Program-made: the position numbers and the translations under genes
Origin: Rhodoferax sp.
GTDB taxonomy: Bacteria; Pseudomonadota; Gammaproteobacteria; Burkholderiales; Burkholderiaceae_C
Assembly: GCF_023701345.1 (NCBI RefSeq)
Contig: NZ_JAMPXE010000012.1
Coordinates: forward strand, 1-42,913
Direction of reading: 5' to 3'
DNA length: 42,913 nucleotides
Notes under the pieces: generated by a model
The model's database searches: none
Told to the model about the DNA's origin: nothing
Seen by the model: only the letters and a program-made list of their open reading frames with translations
Part shown: positions 24,414-33,955 of the stretch, in pieces
How positions within the stretch are numbered: the first letter of the stretch is position 1
Layout of the letters: each line of letters begins with the position of its first letter

Positions 24414-27400
24414 ATGACCGACCTGTCCGCCGACTTCAAGGCTCTGGCCAATTACCGCCCCGTCAACAAAGTGCGCTTTGTCACCGCTGCCAGCTTGTTC
24501 GACGGCCACGACGCCGCCATCAACATCATGCGCCGCATCCTGCAAAGCATGGGCGCCGAGGTGATCCACCTGGGTCATAACCGCAGTGTCGACGAAGTGG
24601 TCACCGCTGCGCTGCAGGAAGACGCGCAGGGCATTGCCATGAGCTCGTACCAGGGCGGGCATGTCGAGTATTTCAAGTACATGGTCGATTTGCTGAAAAG
24701 CCGGGGCGGCGCGCACATTCAGGTCTTTGGCGGCGGTGGCGGCGTGATTGTGCCCAGCGAAATCAGGGAACTGATGGATTACGGCGTGGCCCGCATCTAC
24801 AGCCCCGAAGACGGCCAGCGCATGGGCCTGGCCGGCATGATTGGTGACATGGTGATGCGCTGCGATAAAGACCTGACGCAATACGCACCCAAATCCATCG
24901 AGGCCATCCAGGGCCATACCGAGCTGGCCTGGCGCGCGCTGGCGCAACTCATTACCGGTCTGGAGAACGAGGCCGCTGGTGGCCAGGCCAAAGCCGCGCT
25001 TTCCAAACCGTTCAAGGCCTTGACCCAGGACATCAAGGCACTCGCAGCCACCAAGAAAATTCCCGTGCTGGGCATCACCGGCACCGGCGGCGCCGGCAAG
25101 TCCAGCCTCACCGACGAGTTGATCCGCCGCCTGCGGCTGGACCAGAACGACGCTTTGCGGGTGGCGGTGATTTCTATCGATCCGTCGCGGCGCAAGAGCG
25201 GTGGCGCCTTGTTGGGCGACCGCATCCGCATGAACGCCATCAACCCCTGGAGTCTGGGTCAACGGGTGTTCATGCGCTCACTCGCCACGCGCGACTTTGG
25301 TAGCGAGATCAGCGCCGCCCTGCCCGATGTGATTGCGGCCTGCAAGGTGGCCGGCTTCGATCTGGTCGTGGTCGAGACTTCGGGCATCGGCCAGGGCGAC
25401 GCGGCCATCGTGCCGCATGTGGATGTGCCGATGTACGTGATGACGCCTGAATTTGGCGCCGCCAGCCAGCTTGAAAAAATCGACATGCTTGACTTTGCCG
25501 AGTTTGTCGTCATCAACAAGTTTGACCGCAAGGGCGCCTCTGACGCGCTGCGCGACGTGGCCAAGCAGGTGCAGCGCAACAAGGAAGCATTTACCACGCC
25601 AGTCGATCAGATGCCGGTGTTTGGCACCATGGCGGCGCGCTTTAACGACGACGGTGTCACTGCGCTTTACCAGGCATTGAAAGTGCGCCTGGCCCAGTTC
25701 GGCCTGCCGGTGAGCGAGGGCAGCCTGCCCAAAGTGGCCGTGCGCCACAGCACCAACCAGACGCCGGTGCTGCCAGCCGCGCGCACCCGCTACCTGGCCG
25801 AGATCAGTGACACCGTGCGCGGCTACAAGGCCAAGGCCCGCGCCCAGGCCAGATTGGCGCGGGAAATCCAGCAGCTCAACGCCAGCGCGCAGATGCTGCT
25901 GGAACACGACCCGTGCAAGGATGGCTCAAGCAAGCCGGGCGCTTACGGCACCGTGCTTGAATTGGCGCAGGCACGCAGCGAACGGCAGGATCCTGCTTGC
26001 GCCAAACTGCTGGCGCAGTGGCCAGCCATGCAAATGGCCTACGCCGGTGACGAATACGTGGTCAAGATCCGCGACAAGGAACTGCGCACCGCGCTCACCA
26101 GCAAGAGCCTGAGCGGCACCACCATCCGCAAGGTCTGTTTGCCGCAGTACGAGGACCACGGTGAAATCCTCAAGTGGCTGATGCTCGACAACGTGCCCGG
26201 CAGTTATCCCTACACCGCGGGCACCTTTGCCTTCAAGCGCGAAGGCGAGGACCCGACGCGTATGTTCGCCGGCGAGGGCGACCCGTTTCGCACCAACCGC
26301 CGCTTCAAGCTGCTCAGCTCCGGGATGGTGGCCAAGCGACTGAGCACCGCCTTTGACTCGGTCACGCTGTATGGCAACGACCCCGATCCACGACCAGACA
26401 TTTACGGCAAGGTGGGCAACAGCGGTGTGAGCATCGCCACCATTGACGACCTGAAAGTGCTCTACGGTGGTTTTGACTTGTGCTCGCCCACCACCAGCGT
26501 GTCCATGACCATCAACGGCCCGGCACCGAGCATTCTGGCGATGTTCATGAACGCCGCCATTGACCAGAACCTGGAAAAGTTTGCCACCGACAACGGCCGT
26601 GAACCGACCGACACCGAAGCGCAGAAGATTCGTGAGTGGGTGCTGGCCAATGTGCGCGGCACGGTGCAGGCCGACATCCTGAAAGAGGACCAGGGCCAGA
26701 ACACCTGCATTTTTTCCACCGAATTCAGTCTCAAGGTGATGGGTGACATCGCCAGCTACTTTGTGCACCACAACGTGCGCAACTTCTACAGCGTGTCGAT
26801 TTCCGGCTACCACATCGCCGAAGCCGGCGCCAACCCGATCAGCCAGCTCGCCTTCACGCTGAGCAACGGCTTCACTTTTGTCGAGGCTTATCTGGCGCGC
26901 GGCATGCACATCGACGACTTTGCACCGAACCTGAGCTTTTTCTTCAGCAACGGCATGGACCCCGAATACACCGTGATGGGCCGGGTCGCGCGGCGCATCT
27001 GGGCCGTCGCCATGAAAGACAAATACGGTGCCAATGAGCGCAGCCAGAAGCTCAAGTACCACATCCAGACCAGTGGCCGTTCCCTGCACGCGCAGGAGAT
27101 CCAGTTCAACGACATCCGCACCACCTTGCAGGCCTTGATTGCGATCTACGACAACTGCAACAGCCTGCACACCAACGCGTTCGACGAAGCCATCACCACG
27201 CCGACCGAGGACTCGGTGCGCCGCGCCATGGCGATCCAGCTCATCATCAACCGCGAATGGGGCCTGGCCAAGAACGAGAACCCGTCACAGGGCGCCTTTG
27301 TCATTGAAGAACTCACCGAGCTGGTGGAAGAAGCCGTGTTGCTGGAATTTGAGCGCATCACCGAGCGCGGTGGCGTGCTCGGCGCCATGGAGACCGGCTA

Positions 27401-27755
27401 CCAGCGCGGCAAGATCCAGGACGAGTCGATGACGTATGAGATGCTGAAGCACACCGGCGAGCTACCCATCATCGGCGTCAACACCTTCCGCAACCCGCAT
27501 GGCGACCCGGTCAATGACAAGCTGGAACTGGCGCGCAGCACCGAGGAAGAGAAGCAGAGCCAACTCACGCGCCTGGCCGACTTCCATGCCCGTCACGCCA
27601 AGGAGGCGCCCGCCATGCTCAAACGCCTGCAGCAGGCGGTGATCGACAACCTGAACGTGTTCGAGGTGTTGATGGACGCCGTGCGTGTGTGTTCGCTGGG
27701 CCAGATCACCAACGCGCTGTTTGAAGTGGGTGGGCAGTACCGGCGGAATATGTAA
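24414..27755 (+). CDS. icmF: Fused isobutyryl-CoA mutase IcmF (B12-dependent, with built-in G-protein chaperone)
   Basis: Interconverts isobutyryl-CoA and butyryl-CoA through coenzyme B12 radical chemistry. The order in 1113 aa is: B12-binding domain (about 10–150) with [11 protein letters not shown] (His is the cobalt ligand region), MSSYQGGH and GGGG; MeaI-type GTPase chaperone (about 210–480) with P-loop [12 protein letters not shown] at 220; linker; mutase TIM-barrel (about 560–1113) with [21 protein letters not shown]. Phe replaces the Tyr that methylmalonyl-CoA mutase has after that TAG/RGP segment, which fits an isobutyryl rather than methylmalonyl substrate. GGAG precedes ATG 24414. 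It stands alone after the TRAP operon, with its own operator-like site. Confidence 0.95.
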   Translation: MTDLSADFKALANYRPVNKVRFVTAASLFDGHDAAINIMRRILQSMGAEVIHLGHNRSVDEVVTAALQEDAQGIAMSSYQGGHVEYFKYMVDLLKSRGGAHIQVFGGGGGVIVPSEIRELMDYGVARIYSPEDGQRMGLAGMIGDMVMRCDKDLTQYAPKSIEAIQGHTELAWRALAQLITGLENEAAGGQAKAALSKPFKALTQDIKALAATKKIPVLGITGTGGAGKSSLTDELIRRLRLDQNDALRVAVISIDPSRRKSGGALLGDRIRMNAINPWSLGQRVFMRSLATRDFGSEISAALPDVIAACKVAGFDLVVVETSGIGQGDAAIVPHVDVPMYVMTPEFGAASQLEKIDMLDFAEFVVINKFDRKGASDALRDVAKQVQRNKEAFTTPVDQMPVFGTMAARFNDDGVTALYQALKVRLAQFGLPVSEGSLPKVAVRHSTNQTPVLPAARTRYLAEISDTVRGYKAKARAQARLAREIQQLNASAQMLLEHDPCKDGSSKPGAYGTVLELAQARSERQDPACAKLLAQWPAMQMAYAGDEYVVKIRDKELRTALTSKSLSGTTIRKVCLPQYEDHGEILKWLMLDNVPGSYPYTAGTFAFKREGEDPTRMFAGEGDPFRTNRRFKLLSSGMVAKRLSTAFDSVTLYGNDPDPRPDIYGKVGNSGVSIATIDDLKVLYGGFDLCSPTTSVSMTINGPAPSILAMFMNAAIDQNLEKFATDNGREPTDTEAQKIREWVLANVRGTVQADILKEDQGQNTCIFSTEFSLKVMGDIASYFVHHNVRNFYSVSISGYHIAEAGANPISQLAFTLSNGFTFVEAYLARGMHIDDFAPNLSFFFSNGMDPEYTVMGRVARRIWAVAMKDKYGANERSQKLKYHIQTSGRSLHAQEIQFNDIRTTLQALIAIYDNCNSLHTNAFDEAITTPTEDSVRRAMAIQLIINREWGLAKNENPSQGAFVIEELTELVEEAVLLEFERITERGGVLGAMETGYQRGKIQDESMTYEMLKHTGELPIIGVNTFRNPHGDPVNDKLELARSTEEEKQSQLTRLADFHARHAKEAPAMLKRLQQAVIDNLNVFEVLMDAVRVCSLGQITNALFEVGGQYRRNM

Positions 27756-27761
27756 ACATCT

Positions 27762-27876
27762 CGTCATTGCGAGTCGCTGCGCTCCTCGCAATGACGGAAA
27801 AGGTCGTCACTGCGAGCGTAGCGCGGCAGTCCATGCGTTCGGAAGTCATGGATTGCTTCACTGCGTTCGCAATGAC
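27762..27876. repeat. Palindromic repeat cluster, two units
   Basis: Unit one is a perfect 12-bp inverted repeat CGTCATTGCGAG (27762–27773) / CTCGCAATGACG (27785–27796). Unit two (27806–27876) is a longer imperfect palindrome beginning GTCACTGCGAGCG and ending CGTTCGCAATGAC. The same family sits inside amn at 31947–32019. Units can fold as RNA hairpins after icmF. Confidence 0.85.
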
Positions 27877-27883
27877 TACAGCT

Positions 27884-28051
27884 TCAACCGCCTTTTTTGC
27901 AGCGCTTGCCGGGGTTCTTCTTGTTGTTGGTGGCCACGCCACGCTCCAGGCTGCGCATCTGGCCGTGCGGGGCGGTAAAACACACGCCCTTGGGGGCGAC
28001 AGGACGGGGGCTTGCCTTGCGATCGGCTTCGGTGCGGAATTCTTTGGCCAT
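27884..28051 (-). CDS. Small basic protein of 55 aa, unknown function
   Basis: From ATG 28051: begins MAKEFRTEADRKASPRPVAPKG, contains CFTAPHGQMRSLERGVATNN and ends KKNPGKRCKKGG. It is highly basic with two Cys and no hydrophobic segment, so a nucleic-acid- or ribosome-associated role is possible. It follows dbpA by 54 bases on the same strand and ends eight bases from the palindromic repeats. Codon use is host-like. A longer overlapping frame on this strand is antisense-type noise, and this short one reads more naturally as protein. Confidence 0.55.
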   Translation of the reverse strand: MAKEFRTEADRKASPRPVAPKGVCFTAPHGQMRSLERGVATNNKKNPGKRCKKGG

Positions 28052-28105
28052 GAGTGGACTCCAGTGGATGAATATAAAAAACCGTGATTATCTCGCACTT
28101 GGCTG

Positions 28106-29494
28106 TCAGAGCAGCCGCACCCGGACACTTTTGCCCTTGACCTTGCCGGCATTGAGCTTTTGCATGGCCTGCTGGGCAATGTCGCGCTGCACCGCCACGA
28201 AGGTGGTGAATTCGGTCACAACGATCTTGCCGATCTGCTCGCGCCTGAAACCGGCGTCCGCCGTCAGGGCGCCCAGCACGTCGCCGGGGCGGATCTTTTC
28301 CTTGCGGCCACCCAGCAGTTGCAGTGTGACCATGGGCGGCAGCAGCGGACCTTTGCCGGTGGGCGTGAGTTCGTCGAGCTTGTGCCAGCTGGACGGCTGC
28401 TTCTGGTATTGCTCGATCTTGCCGACCGCGCCCATTTCGTACATGGCGGCCAGGCTCAGCGCCAGACCCGACTCGCCGGCGCGGCCGGTGCGGCCAATGC
28501 GGTGCACATGGACCTCGGGGTCGGGCGTGATGTCGACATTGATCACGGCACTGAGTTCCTTGATGTCGATGCCGCGCGACGCCACGTCGGTCGCCACCAG
28601 AATGGACGCGCTGCGGTTGGCAAACTGCGCCAGCACCTGGTCGCGCTCGCGCTGCTCCAGTTCGCCGTACAACGCCAGTGCGCTGAACCCCTGGTCTTGC
28701 AGGTAGCTCACCAGGTCCTTGCATTGCTGCTTGGTGTTGCAGAACGCCAGTGTGCTGACCGGGCGAAAGTGGTTCAGCAGCCTGGCCACCACTTCAAACC
28801 GGGTGGGCCGGGTCACTTCGTAAAAACGCTGCTCGATCAGGCTTTTTTCAGCACTGTCGGCCACCGTGATCTGTTCGGGCGAGCGCATGAACTGCTTGGC
28901 CAGTTTCTCGATGCCTTCGGGGTAGGTGGCAGAAAACAGCAGCGTCTGGCGCTCGGGCGGGCACTGCTTGGTGACGGTCACGATGTCGTCCAGAAAACCC
29001 ATGTCGAGCATGCGGTCGGCTTCATCGAGTACCAGGGTATTGAGGGCTTCCAGTGAAAGATAGCCGCGCGCCAGATGGTCCATCACGCGCCCGGGTGTGC
29101 CGACCACGATGTGCGCGCCGTTTTCAAGAGACGCACGCTGGCCGCGCAGCGCCACGCCGCCGCACAGCGTGACCACCTTGATGTTGTCGAGCGCGCGGGC
29201 CAGCCGACGCACCTCCACCGCCACCTGGTCCGCCAGTTCGCGCGTCGGGCATAAGACGAGGGCTTGCACCGCAAAGCGGCGCGGGTTGAGCCGCTCCAGC
29301 AGCGCCAGGCCAAAGGCGGCGGTCTTGCCGCTGCCGGTCTGGGCCTGGGCGATCAGGTCCCGTCCGGCCAGCGCCGTCGGCAGGCTGGCCGCCTGGATCG
29401 GCGTCATGGTCAGGTAGCCCAGCTGCTGCAGGTTGTCCAGCGTGGCGGGGTTGAGCGGCAGGGCGCTGAAAGCCAGGGATGTGGTGTTGGTCAT
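28106..29494 (-). CDS. dbpA: ATP-dependent RNA helicase DbpA
   Basis: DEAD-box helicase acting on 23S rRNA hairpin 92 during large-subunit assembly. 462 aa from ATG 29494 (MTNTTSLAFSALPLNPATL). Motifs: Q motif (GYLTMTPIQ), I AQTGSGKT (about 51–58), Ia PTRELADQ, Ib TPGR, II LDEADRML, III SATYP, IV–VI (ATDVASRGID, HRIGRTGRAG). The last 75 residues form the RNA-recognition DbpA domain (GRKEKIRPGDVLGALTADAG, IGKIVVTEF), which separates it from other DEAD-box proteins. Nine bases behind gshA, probably one transcript. Confidence 0.95.
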   Translation of the reverse strand: MTNTTSLAFSALPLNPATLDNLQQLGYLTMTPIQAASLPTALAGRDLIAQAQTGSGKTAAFGLALLERLNPRRFAVQALVLCPTRELADQVAVEVRRLARALDNIKVVTLCGGVALRGQRASLENGAHIVVGTPGRVMDHLARGYLSLEALNTLVLDEADRMLDMGFLDDIVTVTKQCPPERQTLLFSATYPEGIEKLAKQFMRSPEQITVADSAEKSLIEQRFYEVTRPTRFEVVARLLNHFRPVSTLAFCNTKQQCKDLVSYLQDQGFSALALYGELEQRERDQVLAQFANRSASILVATDVASRGIDIKELSAVINVDITPDPEVHVHRIGRTGRAGESGLALSLAAMYEMGAVGKIEQYQKQPSSWHKLDELTPTGKGPLLPPMVTLQLLGGRKEKIRPGDVLGALTADAGFRREQIGKIVVTEFTTFVAVQRDIAQQAMQKLNAGKVKGKSVRVRLL

Positions 29495-29503
29495 GGCAGG
29501 CAA

Positions 29504-31066
29504 TCAGGCAAAGTAAGCGGTCACAAAATCTTCAAACGGCTCTTGGGGGGTGACATCGAGCTGCTGTTGCGCGGCCAGCGATTGCTGCACGCTGGTCTTG
29601 AATTTGGCCAGGGTATCGGCACTCAGCGGGCTGGCTTGCAGGCTCTGGGTGTGGACTTTTGACATGTCAAACGCAAAGTTGAAGTAGCCACCGTGTTGTT
29701 TGATCGCTTCCAGCACCTGGGCCGAGGGCGTGCGCTCGGGCTGGTCGATGCGGGTACGCAGGTCCTGCATGGCCTGCTGGTAGCGCTGGCCGCCGTAGGC
29801 GGTATCCAGCATGGCGGCAAACGGCGCCATCTCGTCAAACAACTCATGCGCCAGCGCGCGCAGCGGCTGCTCGCGGTTATGCACCAGCAAATGCAGACCG
29901 GGTTGGCGGCCACGCGTGACCACGCGGCGTTTGTTTTCGTCGTTTTCGCTTTGCTCACGGCTGGTGATGGGCGGGCTGGCGCGAAACAGGCACATCAGCA
30001 ACAACACGTCGGCAAACAGGCTTTGCTCGGGTGCAATGCCGATGTCAATGAACGGATTCAGGTCAAACAGCCGCATTTCAAGGTACTGCACGCCCAGGGT
30101 GCGCAGCGCCTTGGCCGGGCGCTCGCCGTTGGGGGCGATGCGCTTGGGGCGCATGGGGGCATAAAACTCGGCTTCCAGCTGCAGCAGGCTGTCGCTGAGC
30201 TGCTTCCAGCGGTCACCGTCGCGTACGCCGAGCTCGGCGTAGTAGGGGTCGGGCGTGCGAATGGCTGCTTCCAGAGCGGCGCTGTACTCGGCCAGCGAGT
30301 TGAAGCTGATATTGAGCTTGTCTTGCGCGTGGTTCTGGTAACCCAGGTCGCTCATGCGCAGGCTGGTGGCGTAGGCGCCGTGCAGGGTGCCGGGCACCAG
30401 TTCGGTCAGGTCGCTGGGGTGTCCCTGCAGAAACGACCGGCACACCGCCGGCGAGGTGCCAAACAGGTAGGGCACCAGCCAGCCATAGCGCAAGAAGTTG
30501 CGGATCAGGCCAAAGCTGCGCTGGTCGATGAAGTCCTGCAAGTTGGGCTCGCCGCCGCAACAGTCGCGCAGGGCCAGCCAGAAGTCCTGCGGCAGCGACC
30601 AGTTGTAGTGGGCGCCGGCAATGGTCTGCATGGCGCGACCATAGCGCAGCCCCAGGCCCTCGCGGTACACCATCTTGAAGCGCGCCGCATTGGTGGGGCC
30701 GTAGTCGGCAATGGCAATGTCGGCATCGGTGCCAATTTTGCAGGGCATCGAGCCCGCCCAGAGGAACTCACCTTCAAGCTGCTGCGCACTGAAGCGGTGG
30801 ACGTCTTTTAAAAATGCCAGCGGAAAGCCGGGCTCGCTGGACGGCGGCGTGATGAATTCGAGCAGCGCCTCGGCGTAGTCGGTGGTGATCCAGGGATGCG
30901 TCAGCTTGGAGCCCAGCGCCTTGGGGTGCGGTGTTTTGGCGAGTTGGCCACTGCGGTCAATGCGCAGGCATTCGCGTTCATAGCCGCGCTGAATCCCGCG
31001 CAGCAAGCGGGCTTGCGCGACTTCGGAAAACTGGCGGACTTCGTTGCAACAGGTAAATTTCAGCAT
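29504..31066 (-). CDS. gshA: Glutamate–cysteine ligase
   Basis: Joins glutamate and cysteine with ATP, the first step of glutathione synthesis. 520 aa, proteobacterial GshA type 1 length. Markers: GYERECLRIDRSGQL at the N-terminus, the acidic active-site segment ITTDYAEALLEFITPP, FLWAGSMPC, and AGAHYNWSLPQ, followed by YLEMRLFDLNPF. Start ATG 31064–31066 gives MLKFTCCNEV. It heads a two-gene unit with dbpA, and its product supplies the cofactor for the persulfide dioxygenase in this window. Divergent from amn across about 95 bases. Confidence 0.95.
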   Translation of the reverse strand: MLKFTCCNEVRQFSEVAQARLLRGIQRGYERECLRIDRSGQLAKTPHPKALGSKLTHPWITTDYAEALLEFITPPSSEPGFPLAFLKDVHRFSAQQLEGEFLWAGSMPCKIGTDADIAIADYGPTNAARFKMVYREGLGLRYGRAMQTIAGAHYNWSLPQDFWLALRDCCGGEPNLQDFIDQRSFGLIRNFLRYGWLVPYLFGTSPAVCRSFLQGHPSDLTELVPGTLHGAYATSLRMSDLGYQNHAQDKLNISFNSLAEYSAALEAAIRTPDPYYAELGVRDGDRWKQLSDSLLQLEAEFYAPMRPKRIAPNGERPAKALRTLGVQYLEMRLFDLNPFIDIGIAPEQSLFADVLLLMCLFRASPPITSREQSENDENKRRVVTRGRQPGLHLLVHNREQPLRALAHELFDEMAPFAAMLDTAYGGQRYQQAMQDLRTRIDQPERTPSAQVLEAIKQHGGYFNFAFDMSKVHTQSLQASPLSADTLAKFKTSVQQSLAAQQQLDVTPQEPFEDFVTAYFA

Positions 31067-31161
31067 GTCTGGGTTGTTGTCGGATTCACGGGTGCAGAGT
31101 ATGGCAGTTTTGCAACGGGCGCAGTCACCCCCATGTTGCCGTGGCGTGGAACAATCGGCCC

Positions 31162-32736
31162 ATGTCTTACCTACCTGCTTTCATCGCGCCCATGCGCTTT
31201 ACCGACCCGGCTGCTGCCCTGGCGCAGACGCGGCTGATTTATGACAACAGCATTGCCCACTTGCGCCAGGCCATGCAGCGCTATGTGGCGGGTGAAGACT
31301 TGCCCGGCCATGTGCGCGGTTGCTACCCCTTTGTGCGGGTGCAGACCGACACCGTGACGCGCCAGAGTTCAAGCGAATCATCGCGTCTGAGCTACGGTTT
31401 TGTGGCCGGGCCGGGCCGTTTCGAGACCACGCTGACCCGGCCCGACCTGTACGCCAAATATTATCTGGAGCAGTTCACCCTGCTGCTGGACAACCACGGC
31501 ATGGCGCTGGAAGTGGGCACCAGCAACCAACCTATTCCCGTGCATTTTTCCTTTGCCGAGGATGGCCATGTGGAAGGCAGCCTGAGCCCGCAGCGGCGGC
31601 AATTGATGCGCGATGTCTTCGACCTGCCCGACCTGGCCGCCATGGACGACGGCATTGCCAATGGCACCCACGCGCCGCACCCCGGCGAGCCGCAACCCCT
31701 GTCGCTGTTCACCGCGCCCCGGGTCGACTATTCGCTGCAGCGCCTGCGCCACTACACCGGCACCGCGCCCGAGCATTTTCAGAACTTCGTGTTGTTCACC
31801 AACTACCAGTTCTACATTGACGAATTTGTCCGGCTCGGCCATGAGGCGATGCAGGACGCCGCCAGTGACTATGTTGCTTTTGTCGAGCCGGGCAATGTGG
31901 TGACGCAAAAAGTGGCGGGCATTGCGAGCGCCTTGAACCCGACCGTCGTCACTGCGAGCGAAGCGCGGCAGTCCATGACTTCGGAAAACCTGGATCGCCA
32001 CGCTTCGCTCGCGATGACGGCAAATAGCAAAGCTCCCCCGCGCTTGCCGCAAATGCCCGCCTACCACCTAGTGCGCGCTGACGGTAGCGGCATCAGCATG
32101 GTCAATATCGGCGTCGGCCCCGCCAATGCCAAGACCATCACCGACCACATTGCCGTGCTGCGCCCGCACGCCTGGATCATGCTGGGCCACTGTGCCGGTC
32201 TGCGCAGCAGCCAGCAACTGGGCGACTACGTGCTGGCGCACGGCTATGTGCGCGAAGACCATGTGCTTGACGAGGAACTGCCGCTGTGGGTGCCGATCCC
32301 CGCGCTGGCCGAAGTGCAGGTGGCGCTGGCCTCTGCCGTGACACAGGTCACGCAACTCCAGGGGCTGGAACTCAAGCGCATCATGCGCACCGGCACCGTG
32401 GCCAGCACCGACAACCGCAACTGGGAGCTATTGCCCGACAACGGCCCGCAGCGCCGCTTCAGCCAGAGCCGCGCCGTGGCGCTGGACATGGAAAGCGCCA
32501 CCATTGCCGCCAACGGCTTCAGGTTTCGCGTGCCCTACGGCACCCTGCTGTGTGTCAGCGACAAACCGCTGCACGGCGAGATCAAGCTGCCCGGCATGGC
32601 CAACCACTTTTACCGCGAGCGGGTGGACCAGCACCTGCGCATTGGCATCCGTGCGCTGGAGTTGCTGCGCGAGCAGGGCATCGACCAGCTGCACAGCCGC
32701 AAATTGCGCAGCTTTGCCGAGGTGGCGTTCCAGTAA
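31162..32736 (+). CDS. amn: AMP nucleosidase, with an in-frame repeat insertion
   Basis: Hydrolyses AMP to adenine and ribose 5-phosphate, regulating the AMP pool. 524 aa from ATG 31162 (MSYLPAFIAPMRFTDP). An N-terminal regulatory domain (about 1–250) precedes the phosphorylase-type catalytic domain with VNIGVGPANAKTITDHIAVLRP, MLGHCAGLRSSQQLGDYVLAHGYVRED, and ALDMESATIAANG with the catalytic-region acidic residues, then SDKPLHGEIKLPGMA. Between the domains, about residues 262–286 (TVVTASEARQSMTSENLDRHAS...) are encoded by a palindromic repeat also found between genes. The frame is kept through it, and both domains look intact, so the enzyme is probably active. Confidence 0.95.
   Translation: MSYLPAFIAPMRFTDPAAALAQTRLIYDNSIAHLRQAMQRYVAGEDLPGHVRGCYPFVRVQTDTVTRQSSSESSRLSYGFVAGPGRFETTLTRPDLYAKYYLEQFTLLLDNHGMALEVGTSNQPIPVHFSFAEDGHVEGSLSPQRRQLMRDVFDLPDLAAMDDGIANGTHAPHPGEPQPLSLFTAPRVDYSLQRLRHYTGTAPEHFQNFVLFTNYQFYIDEFVRLGHEAMQDAASDYVAFVEPGNVVTQKVAGIASALNPTVVTASEARQSMTSENLDRHASLAMTANSKAPPRLPQMPAYHLVRADGSGISMVNIGVGPANAKTITDHIAVLRPHAWIMLGHCAGLRSSQQLGDYVLAHGYVREDHVLDEELPLWVPIPALAEVQVALASAVTQVTQLQGLELKRIMRTGTVASTDNRNWELLPDNGPQRRFSQSRAVALDMESATIAANGFRFRVPYGTLLCVSDKPLHGEIKLPGMANHFYRERVDQHLRIGIRALELLREQGIDQLHSRKLRSFAEVAFQ
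31947..32019. repeat. Palindromic repeat inside amn
   Basis: Starts CGTCACTGCGAGCGAAGCG and ends CGCTTCGCTCGCGATGACG, near-perfect inverted ends. Same family as 27806–27876 (shared CACTGCGAGCG, GCGCGGCAGTCCATG). It falls in the interdomain linker of AMP nucleosidase. Confidence 0.88.
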
Positions 32737-32771
32737 GTTGGGTCAAAAAATAACGACTACATTTAACTTCT

Positions 32772-32799
32772 ATTAAAAATAGTCGCGACTAATTTTAAT
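32772..32799. promoter_or_regulatory. 28-bp palindrome in the promoter region of the AAA/DUF4143 gene
   Basis: Two 14-base arms with one mismatch, centred on TAGTCG/CGACTA (32780–32791). It lies 20 bases before the ATG in an AT-rich stretch unlike the host average. A further CGACTA occurs at about 32754. Position and symmetry suggest an operator for a dimeric repressor, possibly autoregulation. Confidence 0.6.
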
Positions 32800-32818
32800 A
32801 ATTGTTTAAAATGGTCGA

Positions 32819-33952
32819 ATGAAACGTTATTTGGACGACCGGGTTCGACAGGATTTGAAACAAAAAATGGTGGTGTTGACTGGCCCTCGTCAAGTCGGCA
32901 AGACCACACTCAGCCGCCAGCTGGTTGGTGAACTGCCTGGTTCGCAATACCTGAACCATGACGTGGCTGCGCACCGGGCGGTAATAGTGGCGCAGAGTTG
33001 GCGCGCCAGTGCCCCGCTGCTGGTGCTGGATGAAATCCACAAAATGCGCGACTGGAAGAGCTGGCTCAAAGGCGTTGCCGATGGCCGCACCCCTGGCCAG
33101 CAACTGCTGGTGACGGGCAGCGCGCGCATGGACACCTTTCGTCAAAGCGGTGAGTCGTTGGCAGGGCGCTATTTCCGGCTGCGCTTGCACCCGCTCTCTG
33201 TGCGTGAATGGTCTGAACAAATGCAGGTGCCTGCGTCGGCGGCGTTAACGCATCTGCTCAATCGAGGTGGTTTTCCCGAGCCTGCGCTGGCTGCCAGCGA
33301 TGCCGATGCCCAGCGCTGGCGTGCCGACTATTTTTCGGGTCTGGTGCGTGAGGATGTGCTGGAGTTTTCCCGCTTGCAGGAAGTGAATGCCATGCGTTTG
33401 TTTGCCGAGATGCTGCGTTCGCGCGTGGGCTCGCCGCTGTCGCTGGCTTCGCTGTCGCGCGATCTGGGTGTGTCTTCCGTCACGCTGGGCAAATACCTGG
33501 ACATTTTGCAGGCGCTGTTCATTGTGTTTGTGGTGCGCCCGTGGCACCGCAACATTGCCCGCGCGACCCTGCAGGCGCCCAAGGTCTATTTTTATGACAC
33601 TGGCCTGGTGCAAGGGGACGATGGCATCCGCTTTGAAAACCTGGTGGCTTGCCATTTGCTCAAAAACGTGCAGTGGCAGCAAGACACGCGCGGTGCGGCG
33701 GTTGACCTGCACTACATCCGAACCAAGGACGATTCTGAAATTGACTTTTGTTTGAGCGAAGGCGACGCCCTGACGCATCTGGTGGAGTGCAAGCTGTCTG
33801 ACACCAAGGCGCAGCGCAGCTTGGCCCGGTTTGCCGCTGAGTGGCCGCAGGCGCAAGCGATTCAACTGGTGCGCGAGTGCCGCGCTGAAGCCGATGTGGG
33901 AAGGGTACAGGTTCGCGACGCCGCACCTTGGCTGGCCGGGCTCGAGGTTTAA
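32819..33952 (+). CDS. AAA-family ATPase with DUF4143
   Basis: A 377-aa protein of the widespread AAA_14 + DUF4143 family whose function is unknown. The ATPase domain (1–150) has Walker A GPRQVGKTT (22–30), Walker B LLVLDEIHK and sensor TGSARMD. DUF4143 follows with a winged-helix-like part (SLASLSRDLGVSSVTLGKYLDIL) and a nuclease-like C-terminal region (DSEIDFCLSEGD, LVECKLSD), which resembles the PD-(D/E)xK pattern D...ExK. The AT-rich palindromic promoter and patchy distribution of the family suggest horizontal transfer. The next gene begins four bases after the stop, so they form a unit. Confidence 0.88.
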   Translation: MKRYLDDRVRQDLKQKMVVLTGPRQVGKTTLSRQLVGELPGSQYLNHDVAAHRAVIVAQSWRASAPLLVLDEIHKMRDWKSWLKGVADGRTPGQQLLVTGSARMDTFRQSGESLAGRYFRLRLHPLSVREWSEQMQVPASAALTHLLNRGGFPEPALAASDADAQRWRADYFSGLVREDVLEFSRLQEVNAMRLFAEMLRSRVGSPLSLASLSRDLGVSSVTLGKYLDILQALFIVFVVRPWHRNIARATLQAPKVYFYDTGLVQGDDGIRFENLVACHLLKNVQWQQDTRGAAVDLHYIRTKDDSEIDFCLSEGDALTHLVECKLSDTKAQRSLARFAAEWPQAQAIQLVRECRAEADVGRVQVRDAAPWLAGLEV

Positions 33953-33955
33953 ACC

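Noticed and set aside
27876-28724. 282-aa minus-strand frame overlapping dbpA and the small basic gene
   Set aside because: It is the shifted frame of dbpA, with an Arg/Pro/Gly-rich translation; the 55-aa frame at 27884–28051 is the better candidate.
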